DNA from: VAZQ01 sp963835165
Lineage (GTDB): Bacteria; Pseudomonadota; Alphaproteobacteria; Rhizobiales; Xanthobacteraceae
Assembly (NCBI GenBank): GCA_963835165.1
Contig: CAWIGD010000070.1
Span: 162,972-226,971 of the forward strand
DNA: 64,000 nucleotides
Reading direction: 5' to 3'
A model generated the notes under the pieces. It ran no database searches and was not told the origin of the DNA. It worked only from the letters and a program-made list of their open reading frames with translations. Of this stretch, positions 8,029-17,149 are shown piece after piece. Position numbers and translations under genes: made by a program. Each line of letters starts with the position of its first letter. Within the stretch, counting starts at the first letter, position 1.

Positions 8029-10363
8029 GTCGTGCTCCGGCCCGCCTGCGCAATGGCCGTCAGGATCCGCCGCGGCGTAATGGGCGAATGCAGCAGTTCC
8101 ACGCCCAATCGCCGCAGGGCATCGTTCACAGCGTTGACGATGGCCGCAGGCGGGGCGATTGCGCCGCCTTCGCCGATGCCCTTGACGCCGAACTCCGTGT
8201 ACGGAGCGAGCGTCTCCATGTGGTCGAGCCTCGGCGCCGGCACTTCCGTCGGGCCCGGCAGAAGGTAGTCGGCGAAAGTCGAGGCAAGCGGCTGTCCCGA
8301 CTGATCGAACGGCATCTCCTCGTAAAGCGCGGTGCCGATCCCTTGCGCGAAGCCGCCGTAGATTTGACCGTCCACGATCATCGGATTGACCAGCTTGCCG
8401 CCATCTTCGACGATCACATAGTCGAGAATTTCGACATCGCCGATGTCAGGATCGACCGCCACCAGGGCAGCGTGGGTGGCATAGCTGAAGGTGCCCGAGT
8501 CCCGGACAGGCTTGTATCCGATGGTGGCCTCGAGACCGCCAGGATCGACGTCGTTCGGAAGGTTCTGCGGTTTCAGGTACCAGGTGCGGGCGATCTCGCC
8601 GAGACTGATGGAGCCACCGGGACCGACCACCTCGCCGGCGTGCACCCTCACTCTGTCTGCATCCGCCTGCAGCAATTGCGCACCGACCTTGATGGCGCGC
8701 TTGGCGATCTCCTTGCATGCGGTCGACACCGCGCCGCCTGCCATCACCATGCAGCGCGAGCCCCAGGTCCCGGTCGAATACGGCGTCATCGCGGTATCGC
8801 CGTGCACCACCCTGATCCTGGCCACATCGATGCCGAGGATCTCGTGTGCAACCTGCGCAAGCGTGGTCTCCAGGCCCTGGCCGTGCGAATGCACGCCGAC
8901 GCGCAATTCGAGTCCGCCGTCCGGCGTGACCCGCGCCGTGGCCTGCTCGTATCCCGGCACCATGGGAATGCCCCAGCCGTAGTAAACCGACGTGCCATGC
9001 GCCGCCTGCTCGCAATAGATCGATAGCCCGACGCCGATCAGACGCCCGTCGGGTTCGCCACGCTGCTGGCGCGCCCGTACCGCGTCGATGTCGATCGCCG
9101 CCAGGGCGCGGCGCAGAGATTGCGGATAGTCGCCGCTGTCGAAATGCTTGTTGGTGATGTTGTCGAACGGCATCTGCTCGGGCCGCACCAGAATCTTCGC
9201 CCGCACCTCGTGCGGCTCGACGCCGGCTTCGCGCGCGATCGCATCGAGCAGGAGTTCGAGCGCGAAGCAGACGCCAGTCCGCGCGACCCCGCGATACGGC
9301 AGGATCGGGCATTTGTTGGTGGCGACCGAGTAGGTGCGGCAGCGAAATGCCGGAAAGTCGTATGGCCCGGGGAGAATGCTGGCCACCTGCGCCGCCTCGA
9401 GGCAGGCGGAGAACGGATAGGACGAATAGGCGCCGGAATCGACCGTCGCCTCGCAGTCGATGCCGATCAACCGGCCGTCGCGGTCGGCGTAGCCAGTGAT
9501 GCGGTAGTAGTGCTCGCGGCAGTTGGCGCCGGCGGTGAGGTGCTCGCGCCGATCCTCGATCCAGCGCACCGGATGACCACAGTGCATCGCCAGCCAGCCG
9601 AGGCACACCTCTTCCGCGAGCAGGATCCCCTTGTATCCGAAGCCGCCGCCGACATCGGGCGCAATGATACGCACCTGCGCTTCCTCGAGGCCCAGACAAC
9701 CGGCAAGCCCGGTGCGGACGATGTGCGGCATCTGGCAGGCCGAATAGAGCGTGAGCTGTTCGAGCCGCGTGTCCCACAGCGCAACCACGCCGCGGCCTTC
9801 GATCGGCGCCATGCATTGCCGCGCCGTCCGGATCTCGCGCGTGACTTTGATCGGTGCATCCAATGCCTTGCCGATATCGACATCCACGAACGTTTCGAGG
9901 AAGACATTGTCGGCCCAATGGTCGTGCACCAGTTCCGACCCGGGGTGCGGGCCGCGAGCATGTCGTGCACGGCCGGTAATTCTTCGAGGTCGAGCGTGAC
10001 GGAACCGGCGATATCCTCGGCCTGCGCACGCGTCGGCGCGAGGCACATCGCGACAAGCTCGCCGACGAAACGCACCTTGTCGGTTGCGAGCGCGGGCTGC
10101 TCGGAGACCTTGAAGCCGCGCAAGCCTGAAACGGCCCGGATCGGCTTGACGCCTACGAGATCGGGAGCGGTAAAAACAGCGTGACGAAGCGATTGCGGCG
10201 CCGCAATGCCGCGGATGCGCGCGTGCGCAAGCGGGCTGCGCACGAAGGCGACGTCCTGCATCCCGGCGAAGCGAAGATCCGCGACGAACTGCCCGCGGCC
10301 GCGCATCAGGCGATCGTCTTCCTTGCGGATGAGGCGCGCTCCGACGCCCTGCCCTGTCGCCAT
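8025..10363 (-). CDS. Molybdopterin-binding large subunit of Mo-hydroxylase 1 (CoxL-like), frameshifted
   Basis: This is the catalytic subunit of a xanthine dehydrogenase/CO dehydrogenase-family hydroxylase, paralogous to 13589-15934. From the ATG at 10363 the frame encodes the expected N-terminus (IRKEDDRLMRGRGQFVADL) to about 9945. Downstream the homologous sequence (ELVHDHWADNVFLE) continues in another frame. Restoring one base in the CCCGGGG run at 9939-9945 would rejoin the frames into ~779 aa, the usual length. The active-site loop reads PYRGVARTG, closer to form II (AYRGAGR) than to true CO dehydrogenase (AYxCSFR), so CO is an unlikely substrate. The frameshift is either a sequencing error or a recent inactivation. 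Confidence 0.85.
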
Positions 10364-10478
10364 AAACTACTCCAGGCCGATCGAGCGAACGGCGCAAGAT
10401 CTTCGGCTTGCGGGCGCCCGGGCACGCTCCGCTCCGGCGGAGCCAATGAGCGCCACCGTCGATACTATGATCCCAATC
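10364..10478 (-). promoter_or_regulatory. Promoter/operator region of Mo-hydroxylase operon 1
   Basis: This 115-nt gap lies between the regulator stop and the large-subunit start. GATACTATGATC (10461-10472) shares TACTAT with the motif seen upstream of npdG. GATAGCAA, which starts 10 nt past the gap at 10486, also occurs upstream of operon 2 at 15995. These are weak, partial matches. Confidence 0.3.
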
Positions 10479-11345
10479 TTAGGATGATAGCAATCGCAAC
10501 CGCGAAGCCCCGCGTCCGACGCTTCGGTTCTGCGTTCGCGCGGTCTCGGCCGGCAGCCGGGAGCGCTCCGCGCGGCGCGACGGCGCGCGTGAATTGGCCA
10601 ACAGGTCGATATGCAGCTGAATGACCTCGCTGCGGTATGTGATATCGGCGACGTAGATGGCGACTCCCTTGCCGTCGATGACGACGCAGCGGCACTCCGC
10701 CGTCGGCGTGCCGAGAGCGATGCGCAAAAAATCGGCCGTCGTCGGGTTGGCGCTGCCGATCACGACGGTCTGATGGGCGTGCCGAATCTCGATATCCTTC
10801 CAGCCGGCGAGAACCGATAGTGCGGTGCGCTGAAGGAACGCATTCGGATCGCGCTCATAGATGTCGCTGGCGAGATGCAGATTGACGATGCCGTAAGGCT
10901 CGCCGTCCTTGTACTGAACGGTGCGCAGGAAAACATACTTCGCCGCGTGCTCTCCTTCACCTTCACCCAGACTTGGCAACGGCGGAGGATTATCCACCTT
11001 GATGCGCTTCGGCACGTTATCCTTGATCGATGCGACCAATACGTCCCAGCTGGTGGCGAGTTTCAACCAGTGCCGGCTCAACGGCTTGGCCGCAACGAAG
11101 GTGCCGCGGCCTTGCTGGCAATGAAGCAGCCCCTCTTCGCGCAGGATATCGATGGCTTGCCGTACCGTGACCCGCGCCACCTGAAATTCCTGCTCCAGCT
11201 CCACCAGCGTTGATATCTTTTCACCGGGCCGCCATTGCTTCGCTTCGATCCGCTGCCGCATCACCGAAGCGACCTGGATGTAGAGCGGAACGCGGCTTCG
11301 GTCGTAGGCCTTCAGCAGCTTGGACATCGTGGTTTCCACCAACAT
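10479..11345 (-). CDS. GntR-family (HutC/UTRA) transcriptional regulator
   Basis: Residues ~17-80 form a winged-helix GntR domain, recognisable by PLYIQVASVMRQRIE, ELEQEFQVARVTVRQAID and GLLHCQQGRGTFV. Residues ~100-245 match the UTRA effector-binding domain, with LRTVQYKDGEPYGIVNLHL and YRSEVIQLHIDL. The Arg/Ser-rich tail of about 35 residues is unlike the family. The ATG at 11345 is the longest start; 11327 (MSKLLKAYDR) is equally plausible. The gene sits between the two Mo-hydroxylase operons in the same orientation, so it probably controls one or both of them in response to a pathway metabolite. GntR proteins of this class usually repress until they bind the effector. Confidence 0.92.
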   Translation of the reverse strand: MLVETTMSKLLKAYDRSRVPLYIQVASVMRQRIEAKQWRPGEKISTLVELEQEFQVARVTVRQAIDILREEGLLHCQQGRGTFVAAKPLSRHWLKLATSWDVLVASIKDNVPKRIKVDNPPPLPSLGEGEGEHAAKYVFLRTVQYKDGEPYGIVNLHLASDIYERDPNAFLQRTALSVLAGWKDIEIRHAHQTVVIGSANPTTADFLRIALGTPTAECRCVVIDGKGVAIYVADITYRSEVIQLHIDLLANSRAPSRRAERSRLPAETARTQNRSVGRGASRLRLLSS

Positions 11346-11432
11346 CTGAATCGAATCACTCTCAGCGATTCGGCATTGCTCCCGGCGGAGCGCAACGGAA
11401 GCCCCGCGACCTGCGCGCCGGAACGATAGCGA

Positions 11433-11480
11433 GGGCGGGCAAGTCTGTCACCCGGAATTGCCCTCGTTTGCTGCCCGCCC
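11433..11480. terminator. Inverted repeat between operon 2 and the regulator gene
   Basis: GGGCGGGCA (11433-11441) pairs perfectly with TGCCCGCCC (11472-11480). An alternative inner pairing, GAGGGC/GCCCTC, uses 11431-11436 and 11460-11465. It lies in the 215-nt gap after the operon-2 FeS/CoxG gene and before the regulator. It could terminate operon 2 or act as an attenuator. No clear T-run follows. Confidence 0.35.
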
Positions 11481-11560
11481 ATGATTATACCCGATAACGC
11501 AAGCGAGGGACGCATCCCCAAGGTTCGATACGCGAGGCCGACGCCACGCCCAAAGCACGG

Positions 11561-12760
11561 TCACCGGCCCGACTGAAAAAGTTTAGCGAAGACTGCCTTC
11601 AATCGCGCCACCAGCACCTGACGCAGGAGCGATCCCGCCGCCAGCGGCGCTGACGCCTGCACTTCGAGCTCGGAAACGGATCCCGTGAGGCGAGCCTCCA
11701 GATTGCGGGCGAAGGCTTGCGCGAGGCGGGACACCAGATCCTGAACGATACCGCTGCGGCCGAATTGAGCGAGCGGACCGGCAAGCAGCGCCCGTATCAC
11801 AAGCTCAACGCGGGTCCCCGTACCCGCCGGAAGCAGGACATATTCGATCTCTCCCGCCGCGCGCGACCCGCTCAGCCGATCATTCCCGGCGCCCACGACC
11901 ATGCCGCGGCGCTTTTCATCGTCGCGCACGATGCGAGCCGCGCCGGTGAACGTCGCCGTGATCGGCCCGAGCTTGGCGGAAAACTTTCCTCTGACGTTCC
12001 CGCCATCGGGGCGTTGTGTCAGGGTTGCGCCGGGTAGGCAGCGCACGACCTGTTCGATGTCGCCGAAAAATGTCCAGACCTCCTGAGGCGGAGACGCGAC
12101 CGTGAACGATTGCCGCAGTTCAATATTCGGCTGCCGTCCGTCGAGGCCGGGGCTGCCCTGCGCCGGGCTGTCATCATCCGCGCCTACGGCGGAGACCGCC
12201 CTCGTGGTGGAGGAACGCTCCAGCGCGGAGCGCGCGACGCGCGCACCAACCGGACCTAGCGGCATGCTCAGCAAAGGTTGCGCGGCGAACGCGCCCTCGC
12301 GGGCTTCCTTCAAGACTCGATTGACGGCGCGCACGATGCCGACATAACCGGTGCAGCGGCAGAGGTTGCCGCTGAGCTCGAGGCGAACGCGCGCGTCATC
12401 GGCTTCGGGTACACGCGCGACGATATCGCGCGCCGTCACCAGCATCGCCGGCGTGCAGAAGCCGCATTGCAGCCCGTGCTCCTCGGAAAAAGCACGGCGC
12501 AGCGCCGCCATGACCGGGTCGTCGTCCAGGCCCTCGATGGTGGTGATCGCAGCGCCGTCGCACATCACGGCATAAGTGATGCACGAGCGCGCAGGCTGAC
12601 CGTCGATCAGAAGTGTGCAGGCGCCGCAGACCCCCTGCTCGCAGCGCAAATGGGTGCCGGTGAGGTTGAGCTTCTCGCGCAGAAAGTCCGCGAGATGCGT
12701 CCGCGCCTCGACGCTCTCGACGACCGACCGCCCGTTCACCGTGAGTTGGATCGGTTTCAT
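11561..12760 (-). CDS. Fused [2Fe-2S] small subunit and CoxG-like subunit of Mo-hydroxylase 2
   Basis: This 399-aa protein has the same architecture as 5984-7198. The N-terminal ferredoxin domain carries CEQGVCGAC, the helical [2Fe-2S] domain CGFCTPAM and CRCTGY, and the CoxG/SRPBCC domain starts near residue 210 (SPPQEVWTFFGD, RCLPGA). The linker differs completely from the first copy while both domains are conserved, so the two operons are old paralogues rather than a recent duplication. The ATG at 12760 overlaps the FAD-subunit stop (ATGA). Confidence 0.9.
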   Translation of the reverse strand: MKPIQLTVNGRSVVESVEARTHLADFLREKLNLTGTHLRCEQGVCGACTLLIDGQPARSCITYAVMCDGAAITTIEGLDDDPVMAALRRAFSEEHGLQCGFCTPAMLVTARDIVARVPEADDARVRLELSGNLCRCTGYVGIVRAVNRVLKEAREGAFAAQPLLSMPLGPVGARVARSALERSSTTRAVSAVGADDDSPAQGSPGLDGRQPNIELRQSFTVASPPQEVWTFFGDIEQVVRCLPGATLTQRPDGGNVRGKFSAKLGPITATFTGAARIVRDDEKRRGMVVGAGNDRLSGSRAAGEIEYVLLPAGTGTRVELVIRALLAGPLAQFGRSGIVQDLVSRLAQAFARNLEARLTGSVSELEVQASAPLAAGSLLRQVLVARLKAVFAKLFQSGR

Positions 12761-13581
12761 GCGTCAGTTGCCTGGGCGAGTGCGCGCCCCAAAACCGCGA
12801 TGTGCTGACGACGGGCTGCGCGATCGGTGATGCCGTGCTGGTCGAACAAGCGAAGAATGGGCGCCTCATCCAGACCGGCGCCGTCGGACCGCCTGACCTT
12901 GCGCGCGTCTGTCACAATGATGGGCCGACCGCGGGTCGCCCCAATGACCGCGCGGAAGCGGCCGCGCTCGCGATCATCCAGCACCGCCCCGATGGCAAGC
13001 GCGAACTCTCCGGCCTTGCGGCAAAGCTTGTTGTAGCCCCAGCGACCACGGGACGAGAGCCGCGGAACACGGATCCCCTGCAGCAGTTCCCCCGGCGCGA
13101 GGGCGTTCTCGAACGCACCGGTGACGAACTCTTCGATCGCAAGCCGGCGCGCACCTTGGGGGCCTGAGATCACGCATTCCGCTTCAAGCGCGCAAAGCGC
13201 AGGGACCCAGTCCGCGGCCGGATCGGCATGGCAGACACTGCCACCGATCGTGGCGCGGTTGCGCACCGCCCGGTAAGCGATGCGGCTCGCGACCAACGAG
13301 AGGGCCTGCAAGCCGCGGCCCGGCAGGCGGCCATCCTCGATATTCGCCGTCGTAATGCAGGCGCCGAGCGTCACCGCGTCGTCGCGATCCTCGATTGCGG
13401 TCAGCTCCGCGATGCCGGTGACGTCCACCAGGACCCGCGGCTGGACCAGACGCAGATTGAGCATCGGCCCAAGCGACTGCGCACCTGCCACCACCCTCGC
13501 AGCGCCATCCGATTCGAGCAGAATCGTTGTCGCCTCGGACAGCGTGCTCGCGCGTACGAACTCGAAGGCGGCCGGTTTCAT
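12757..13581 (-). CDS. FAD-binding middle subunit of Mo-hydroxylase 2 (CoxM-like)
   Basis: This 274-aa flavoprotein subunit carries AGAQSLGPMLNLR (about 31-43) and TIGGSVCHADPAAD (about 107-120), the two FAD contacts of the family. It forms the electron-output subunit of the second enzyme. It lies 7 nt after the large subunit and overlaps the FeS/CoxG gene. The C-terminal domain ends HGITDRAARRQHIAVL, similar in layout to the paralogue at 7195-8028. The physiological electron acceptor cannot be told from sequence. Confidence 0.92.
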   Translation of the reverse strand: MKPAAFEFVRASTLSEATTILLESDGAARVVAGAQSLGPMLNLRLVQPRVLVDVTGIAELTAIEDRDDAVTLGACITTANIEDGRLPGRGLQALSLVASRIAYRAVRNRATIGGSVCHADPAADWVPALCALEAECVISGPQGARRLAIEEFVTGAFENALAPGELLQGIRVPRLSSRGRWGYNKLCRKAGEFALAIGAVLDDRERGRFRAVIGATRGRPIIVTDARKVRRSDGAGLDEAPILRLFDQHGITDRAARRQHIAVLGRALAQATDA

Positions 13582-13588
13582 TTGCGCA

Positions 13589-15934
13589 TCAACCGTTGAG
13601 GGATTGCGCGCGGGCGGTATCGATGGCGGCGAGGATACATTCCGGGGTCAGCGGCAGATCATGGACCTCAACACCGAGCGTACGCAGCGCGTCGTTGACC
13701 GCCGAGACGATCGCCGCCGGGGGACCCACGGCGCCGCCTTCGCCCAGACCCTTCATGCCGAACTCGGTGTAAGGCGAAGGCGTTTCCATGTGCAGGATGC
13801 GAATGTCGGGGACTTCGGTCGGACCCGGCAGCATGTAGTCGAGCAGCGTCGAAGCGAGCGGTTGCCCCTGCGAGTCGAACGGCATCACCTCGTACAGACA
13901 GGTGCCGATGCCTTGCGCGGTGCCGCCGCACACCTGGCCGTCCACGATCATCGGATTGACCAGGACGCCGCCGTCCTCGACCACCACGTAGTCGAGGATC
14001 TCGATCATTCCGGTCTGGGGATCGACCGCGACGACAGCGGCGTGAGTGGCGTAGCTGAACGTGCCGCTGTCGCGCTCGGCGCGGTACCCCGCAGTGACCT
14101 CGAGGCCGCCGGTATCAACATCGGGCGGCAGGTTCTGCGGCTGCAGATACCAGGCGCGCGCGACCTCGCGCAGCGTAACACTGCCTTTTCCGGCAACCAC
14201 CCGCCCTTCGGCCACTTTGGCGTCCGCAGCGTCGGCCTGCAGCAGCCACGCGCCGATTCGCGCCGCGCGTGCCGCCACCATGCGGGAGGCGCGCGCCACC
14301 GCCCCGCCGCCCATCACCATCGAGCGGGACCCCCACGTCGCCGTCGAATATGGCGTGTACAGCGTGTCGCCCTGCAGGACCTTGATCCGGTCGAAATCCA
14401 CTCCGAGAATCTCGTGCGCGACTTGGGCGAAGGTCGTTTCGTGGCCCTGACCATGGGAATGGGTCCCGACACGAATCTCAATGTCGCCATCCGCCGTGAG
14501 GCGGACATTGGCCTGCTCGTAGCCGGGAACGATGGGACGACCCCAGGACGCCAGCACCGACGTTCCGTGCGCCCCTTGCTCGACGAAAAAGGACAGGCCG
14601 ACGCCGATCAACCGCCCGTCGGGCTCGGGTTTTTTCTGGCGAGCGCGCACCTCCGGCAGGCGAATGGCCTCGACGGCGCGGCGTAAACATTCCGGGTGGT
14701 CGCCGCTGTCAAAATGCTTCCCCACGACGTTATCGAAGGGCATCTGGTCCGGACGGACCATGTTGCGCAGCCTGCACTCGTACGGTTCGAGTCCTGCCTC
14801 GCGGGCAATCGCATCCATGACCACTTCGATCGCCAAGCAAATGCCCGAGCGCGCGACGCCGCGATAGGGGATGATGGGACATTTGTTGGTCGCGACGGCA
14901 GCGGAACGGCAACGATAGGCCGCGAAGCTGTATGGCCCCGGCAGCAGATTGGTAATCTGCGCTGCCTCGGGCGCGGACGAGATCGGATAGTCGGAGTATG
15001 CGCCCGCATCCACGTAGCCGACGCAGTCGATGGCAAGAAGCTTGCCGTCGCGCGAGGCATATCCGGTGATGTCGTAGTGGTGCTCGCGGCAGTTCGCGTT
15101 CGCGCTCAGATGTTCGCGACAATCTTCCAGCCAGCGGACAGGATGGTTCACCTGCAAGGCCAGCCAGCCCAGCGCCACCTCCTCCCTGCACAGCAATCCC
15201 TTGTACCCGAAGCCCCCGCCCACATCCGGCGAGATGACCCTCACCGCGCCGTCGTCGAGCCCAAGGCACTCGCAAAGCCCGGTTTGAACGGAATGCGGGA
15301 ATTGCGTCGAGGTAATGAGCGTGAGATAGCGCAGCCGCAGGTCGCGATAGGCCACGACGCCACGCCCTTCCATCGGAAACATGCAGTGCCGAGAGGTGCG
15401 GATTACCCGCGTCACCTTGATGGCCGCGGACCTGGCAATTTCATCCACCGGGCCATCTTGCGAAAATGCGATGAAGACATTGTCGCCCCACGCCTCGTGC
15501 AACAGTGGAGCGCCGGGTTCCAAGGCGGCCAGCATATCCGTGACGGCGGGCAACTCTTCGAGATCCAGGCTGACCGCGGCGGCGATGTCCTCCGCCTCGG
15601 CGCGCGTCGGCGCGAGGCACATCGCCACGAGTTCACCGACATACCGGACCTTGTCGGTCGCCAGAATCGGTTGGGCCGAGTGCTTGAACCCCTTGAGCGG
15701 AGGCGAGGAGATGATCGGCTTCACCCCGGCCAGATCCTTCGCCGTGAAGACGACATGGCGGACATCTTCCGGAATGTGGATTGCGCGCAGTCGCGCGTGA
15801 GCGACCGGGCTGCGCACGAAAGCGACCTCGCGCGTTCCGGCGAGACGAAAATCGGCGACATATTGCCCGCGACCGTGCAGGAAGCGGTCGTCCTCTTTCC
15901 GGAGAACAGAGGCTCCGATTCCGTATTTCGCCAT
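13589..15934 (-). CDS. Molybdopterin-binding large subunit of Mo-hydroxylase 2 (CoxL-like)
   Basis: This intact 781-aa catalytic subunit of the xanthine dehydrogenase family starts at ATG 15934 (GASVLRKEDDRFLHGRGQY). It has the Mo-cofactor motifs DVGGGFGYKG and HSHGQGHETTFAQ and ends with MKGLGEGGAVGPP, the region holding the catalytic glutamate. The active-site loop is PYRGVARSG near residue 355, lacking the AYxCSFR of true CO dehydrogenase. It is first in its operon, and a motif upstream (15988-15997) resembles one before npdG. It serves as the intact reference for locating the frameshift in the first copy. The likely substrate is an N-heterocycle, aldehyde or other aromatic. Confidence 0.92.
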   Translation of the reverse strand: MAKYGIGASVLRKEDDRFLHGRGQYVADFRLAGTREVAFVRSPVAHARLRAIHIPEDVRHVVFTAKDLAGVKPIISSPPLKGFKHSAQPILATDKVRYVGELVAMCLAPTRAEAEDIAAAVSLDLEELPAVTDMLAALEPGAPLLHEAWGDNVFIAFSQDGPVDEIARSAAIKVTRVIRTSRHCMFPMEGRGVVAYRDLRLRYLTLITSTQFPHSVQTGLCECLGLDDGAVRVISPDVGGGFGYKGLLCREEVALGWLALQVNHPVRWLEDCREHLSANANCREHHYDITGYASRDGKLLAIDCVGYVDAGAYSDYPISSAPEAAQITNLLPGPYSFAAYRCRSAAVATNKCPIIPYRGVARSGICLAIEVVMDAIAREAGLEPYECRLRNMVRPDQMPFDNVVGKHFDSGDHPECLRRAVEAIRLPEVRARQKKPEPDGRLIGVGLSFFVEQGAHGTSVLASWGRPIVPGYEQANVRLTADGDIEIRVGTHSHGQGHETTFAQVAHEILGVDFDRIKVLQGDTLYTPYSTATWGSRSMVMGGGAVARASRMVAARAARIGAWLLQADAADAKVAEGRVVAGKGSVTLREVARAWYLQPQNLPPDVDTGGLEVTAGYRAERDSGTFSYATHAAVVAVDPQTGMIEILDYVVVEDGGVLVNPMIVDGQVCGGTAQGIGTCLYEVMPFDSQGQPLASTLLDYMLPGPTEVPDIRILHMETPSPYTEFGMKGLGEGGAVGPPAAIVSAVNDALRTLGVEVHDLPLTPECILAAIDTARAQSLNG

Positions 15935-16330
15935 CAGCGCAGTCCCGCGTGGCCAGAGCTAAAACAGGGAAATATGTGAGGCCATTTTTAGTACGATAGC
16001 AACACCGGCCAGTTGAGGTCGCGACGCCGCCGCTTGAATGAGAGACGTCAAGCTATCGGTGGCGAGCGCATGTTCGAACGACGGCGACCGACGTGCTGTC
16101 GAGCGCCGTAGCTGCGTTGGAGAAGAGAGTACATGTCCTGCTGCGCGCGCCGACTTTCTCGGCAAAAGCCTGCTCGCGTCCATCACGCGCTAAGATTGAG
16201 CGCGCGTGCGCAGAATTTCGGCACAGCACACGGGGTTTCAGCCTTGTCAGCGTTACCGCGCACCGTCATTGTGGTATGGTCTTTAGCATCATAGCATGAC
16301 GCGTCTGGCGTGGTCTGAACGGCGGCCTGA
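15935..16330. promoter_or_regulatory. Divergent intergenic region between Mo-hydroxylase operon 2 and ABC importer
   Basis: This 396-nt stretch has no convincing gene. Its ORFs are short and unlike proteins. It contains TTAGTACGAT at 15988-15997 (ATCGTACTAA on the minus strand), 54-63 nt before the large-subunit start. A loose minus-strand promoter, TTGCTA with a CATATT-like -10 element, overlaps that motif. The shared region suggests common control of uptake and catabolism. Confidence 0.4.
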
Positions 16331-17149
16331 ATGCGAGCAGCAGCCTTGTCCGAGGCGTCCGCGGGTCCTGCCGAGCGCACGACCGATGGTCCGCCTTCAA
16401 CAGTGCTGCGCATCAAGACCGTGCGCAAGTTCTATGAAGATCTCGAAGCGATAAGAAACGTCTCGTTCGACGTCACCGACGGCGAATTCTTGAGCCTGCT
16501 CGGGCCTAGCGGTTGCGGCAAGAGCACACTGCTCATGATGGTTGCGGGCTTGATCGGTGCCACCGAGGGCGAGATCTCCATCAATGGAAAAATAGTGTCG
16601 GGCCCGCGTCGCGAAGTCGGCGTGGTATTCCAACAACCGGTGCTGCTGCCGTGGCGCAAAGTGCTGGACAACGTCCTGTTTCCGATCGAGCTTCTGAAGC
16701 TGCCGCGCGCGCAATACGAAACGCGCGCGATGGATCTGCTGGCCATGGCCAAGATCGCAGATTTTGCTCACCATCTGCCGCGACAGCTGTCGGGTGGAAT
16801 GCGCCAGCGTGTCTCGATCTGCCGCGCGCTGATTCACGACCCCAGCATACTGCTGATGGACGAACCGTTCAGCGCGTTGGATGCCCTCACCCGTGACGAG
16901 ATGGGCGTCGAACTGCTGCGCATCTGGCAAGCGAATCGAAAAACCGTGATCTTCGTCACCCACAGTATCCGCGAGGCGGCTTTCCTCTCGGACCGCGTGC
17001 TGGTGATGGGACGGCGGCCGGCGACGATCGTGGAGGAGGCGGTCATCGATCTACCCCGTCCACGCCACATCGCTATGACCGAGGACGAGGGCTTCAATCG
17101 GTACGTGCGCAGGCTGCGAAAAGCGATCGAGGCGAGCCATGGCAGCTAG
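16331..17149 (+). CDS. ABC importer ATP-binding protein (nitrate/sulfonate/taurine class)
   Basis: This 272-aa ATPase has Walker A GPSGCGKST (about residues 58-66), the Q-loop VVFQQPVLLPW, signature LSGGMRQRV, Walker B ILLMDEPF and the H-loop VTHSIREA. LLPWRKVLDNV and REAAFLSDRV are typical of the SsuB/TauB/NrtD type. It energises uptake by the permease encoded next, which overlaps it by 11 nt. The first ~25 residues are variable and the ribosome site is weak, so the true start may be slightly downstream. It diverges from Mo-hydroxylase operon 2, which points to import of that pathway's substrate. Confidence 0.92.
   Translation: MRAAALSEASAGPAERTTDGPPSTVLRIKTVRKFYEDLEAIRNVSFDVTDGEFLSLLGPSGCGKSTLLMMVAGLIGATEGEISINGKIVSGPRREVGVVFQQPVLLPWRKVLDNVLFPIELLKLPRAQYETRAMDLLAMAKIADFAHHLPRQLSGGMRQRVSICRALIHDPSILLMDEPFSALDALTRDEMGVELLRIWQANRKTVIFVTHSIREAAFLSDRVLVMGRRPATIVEEAVIDLPRPRHIAMTEDEGFNRYVRRLRKAIEASHGS

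Noticed and set aside
8025..10397. 790-aa continuous ORF for CoxL-like 1
   Set aside because: Its first ~150 residues are a wrong-frame translation. The homologous N-terminus is in another frame starting at 10363, so the gene is given as frameshifted.
8025..15934. Annotation of the two operons as aerobic CO dehydrogenase
   Set aside because: Neither large subunit has the AYxCSFR active-site loop of form I CO dehydrogenase; both have PYRGVAR.
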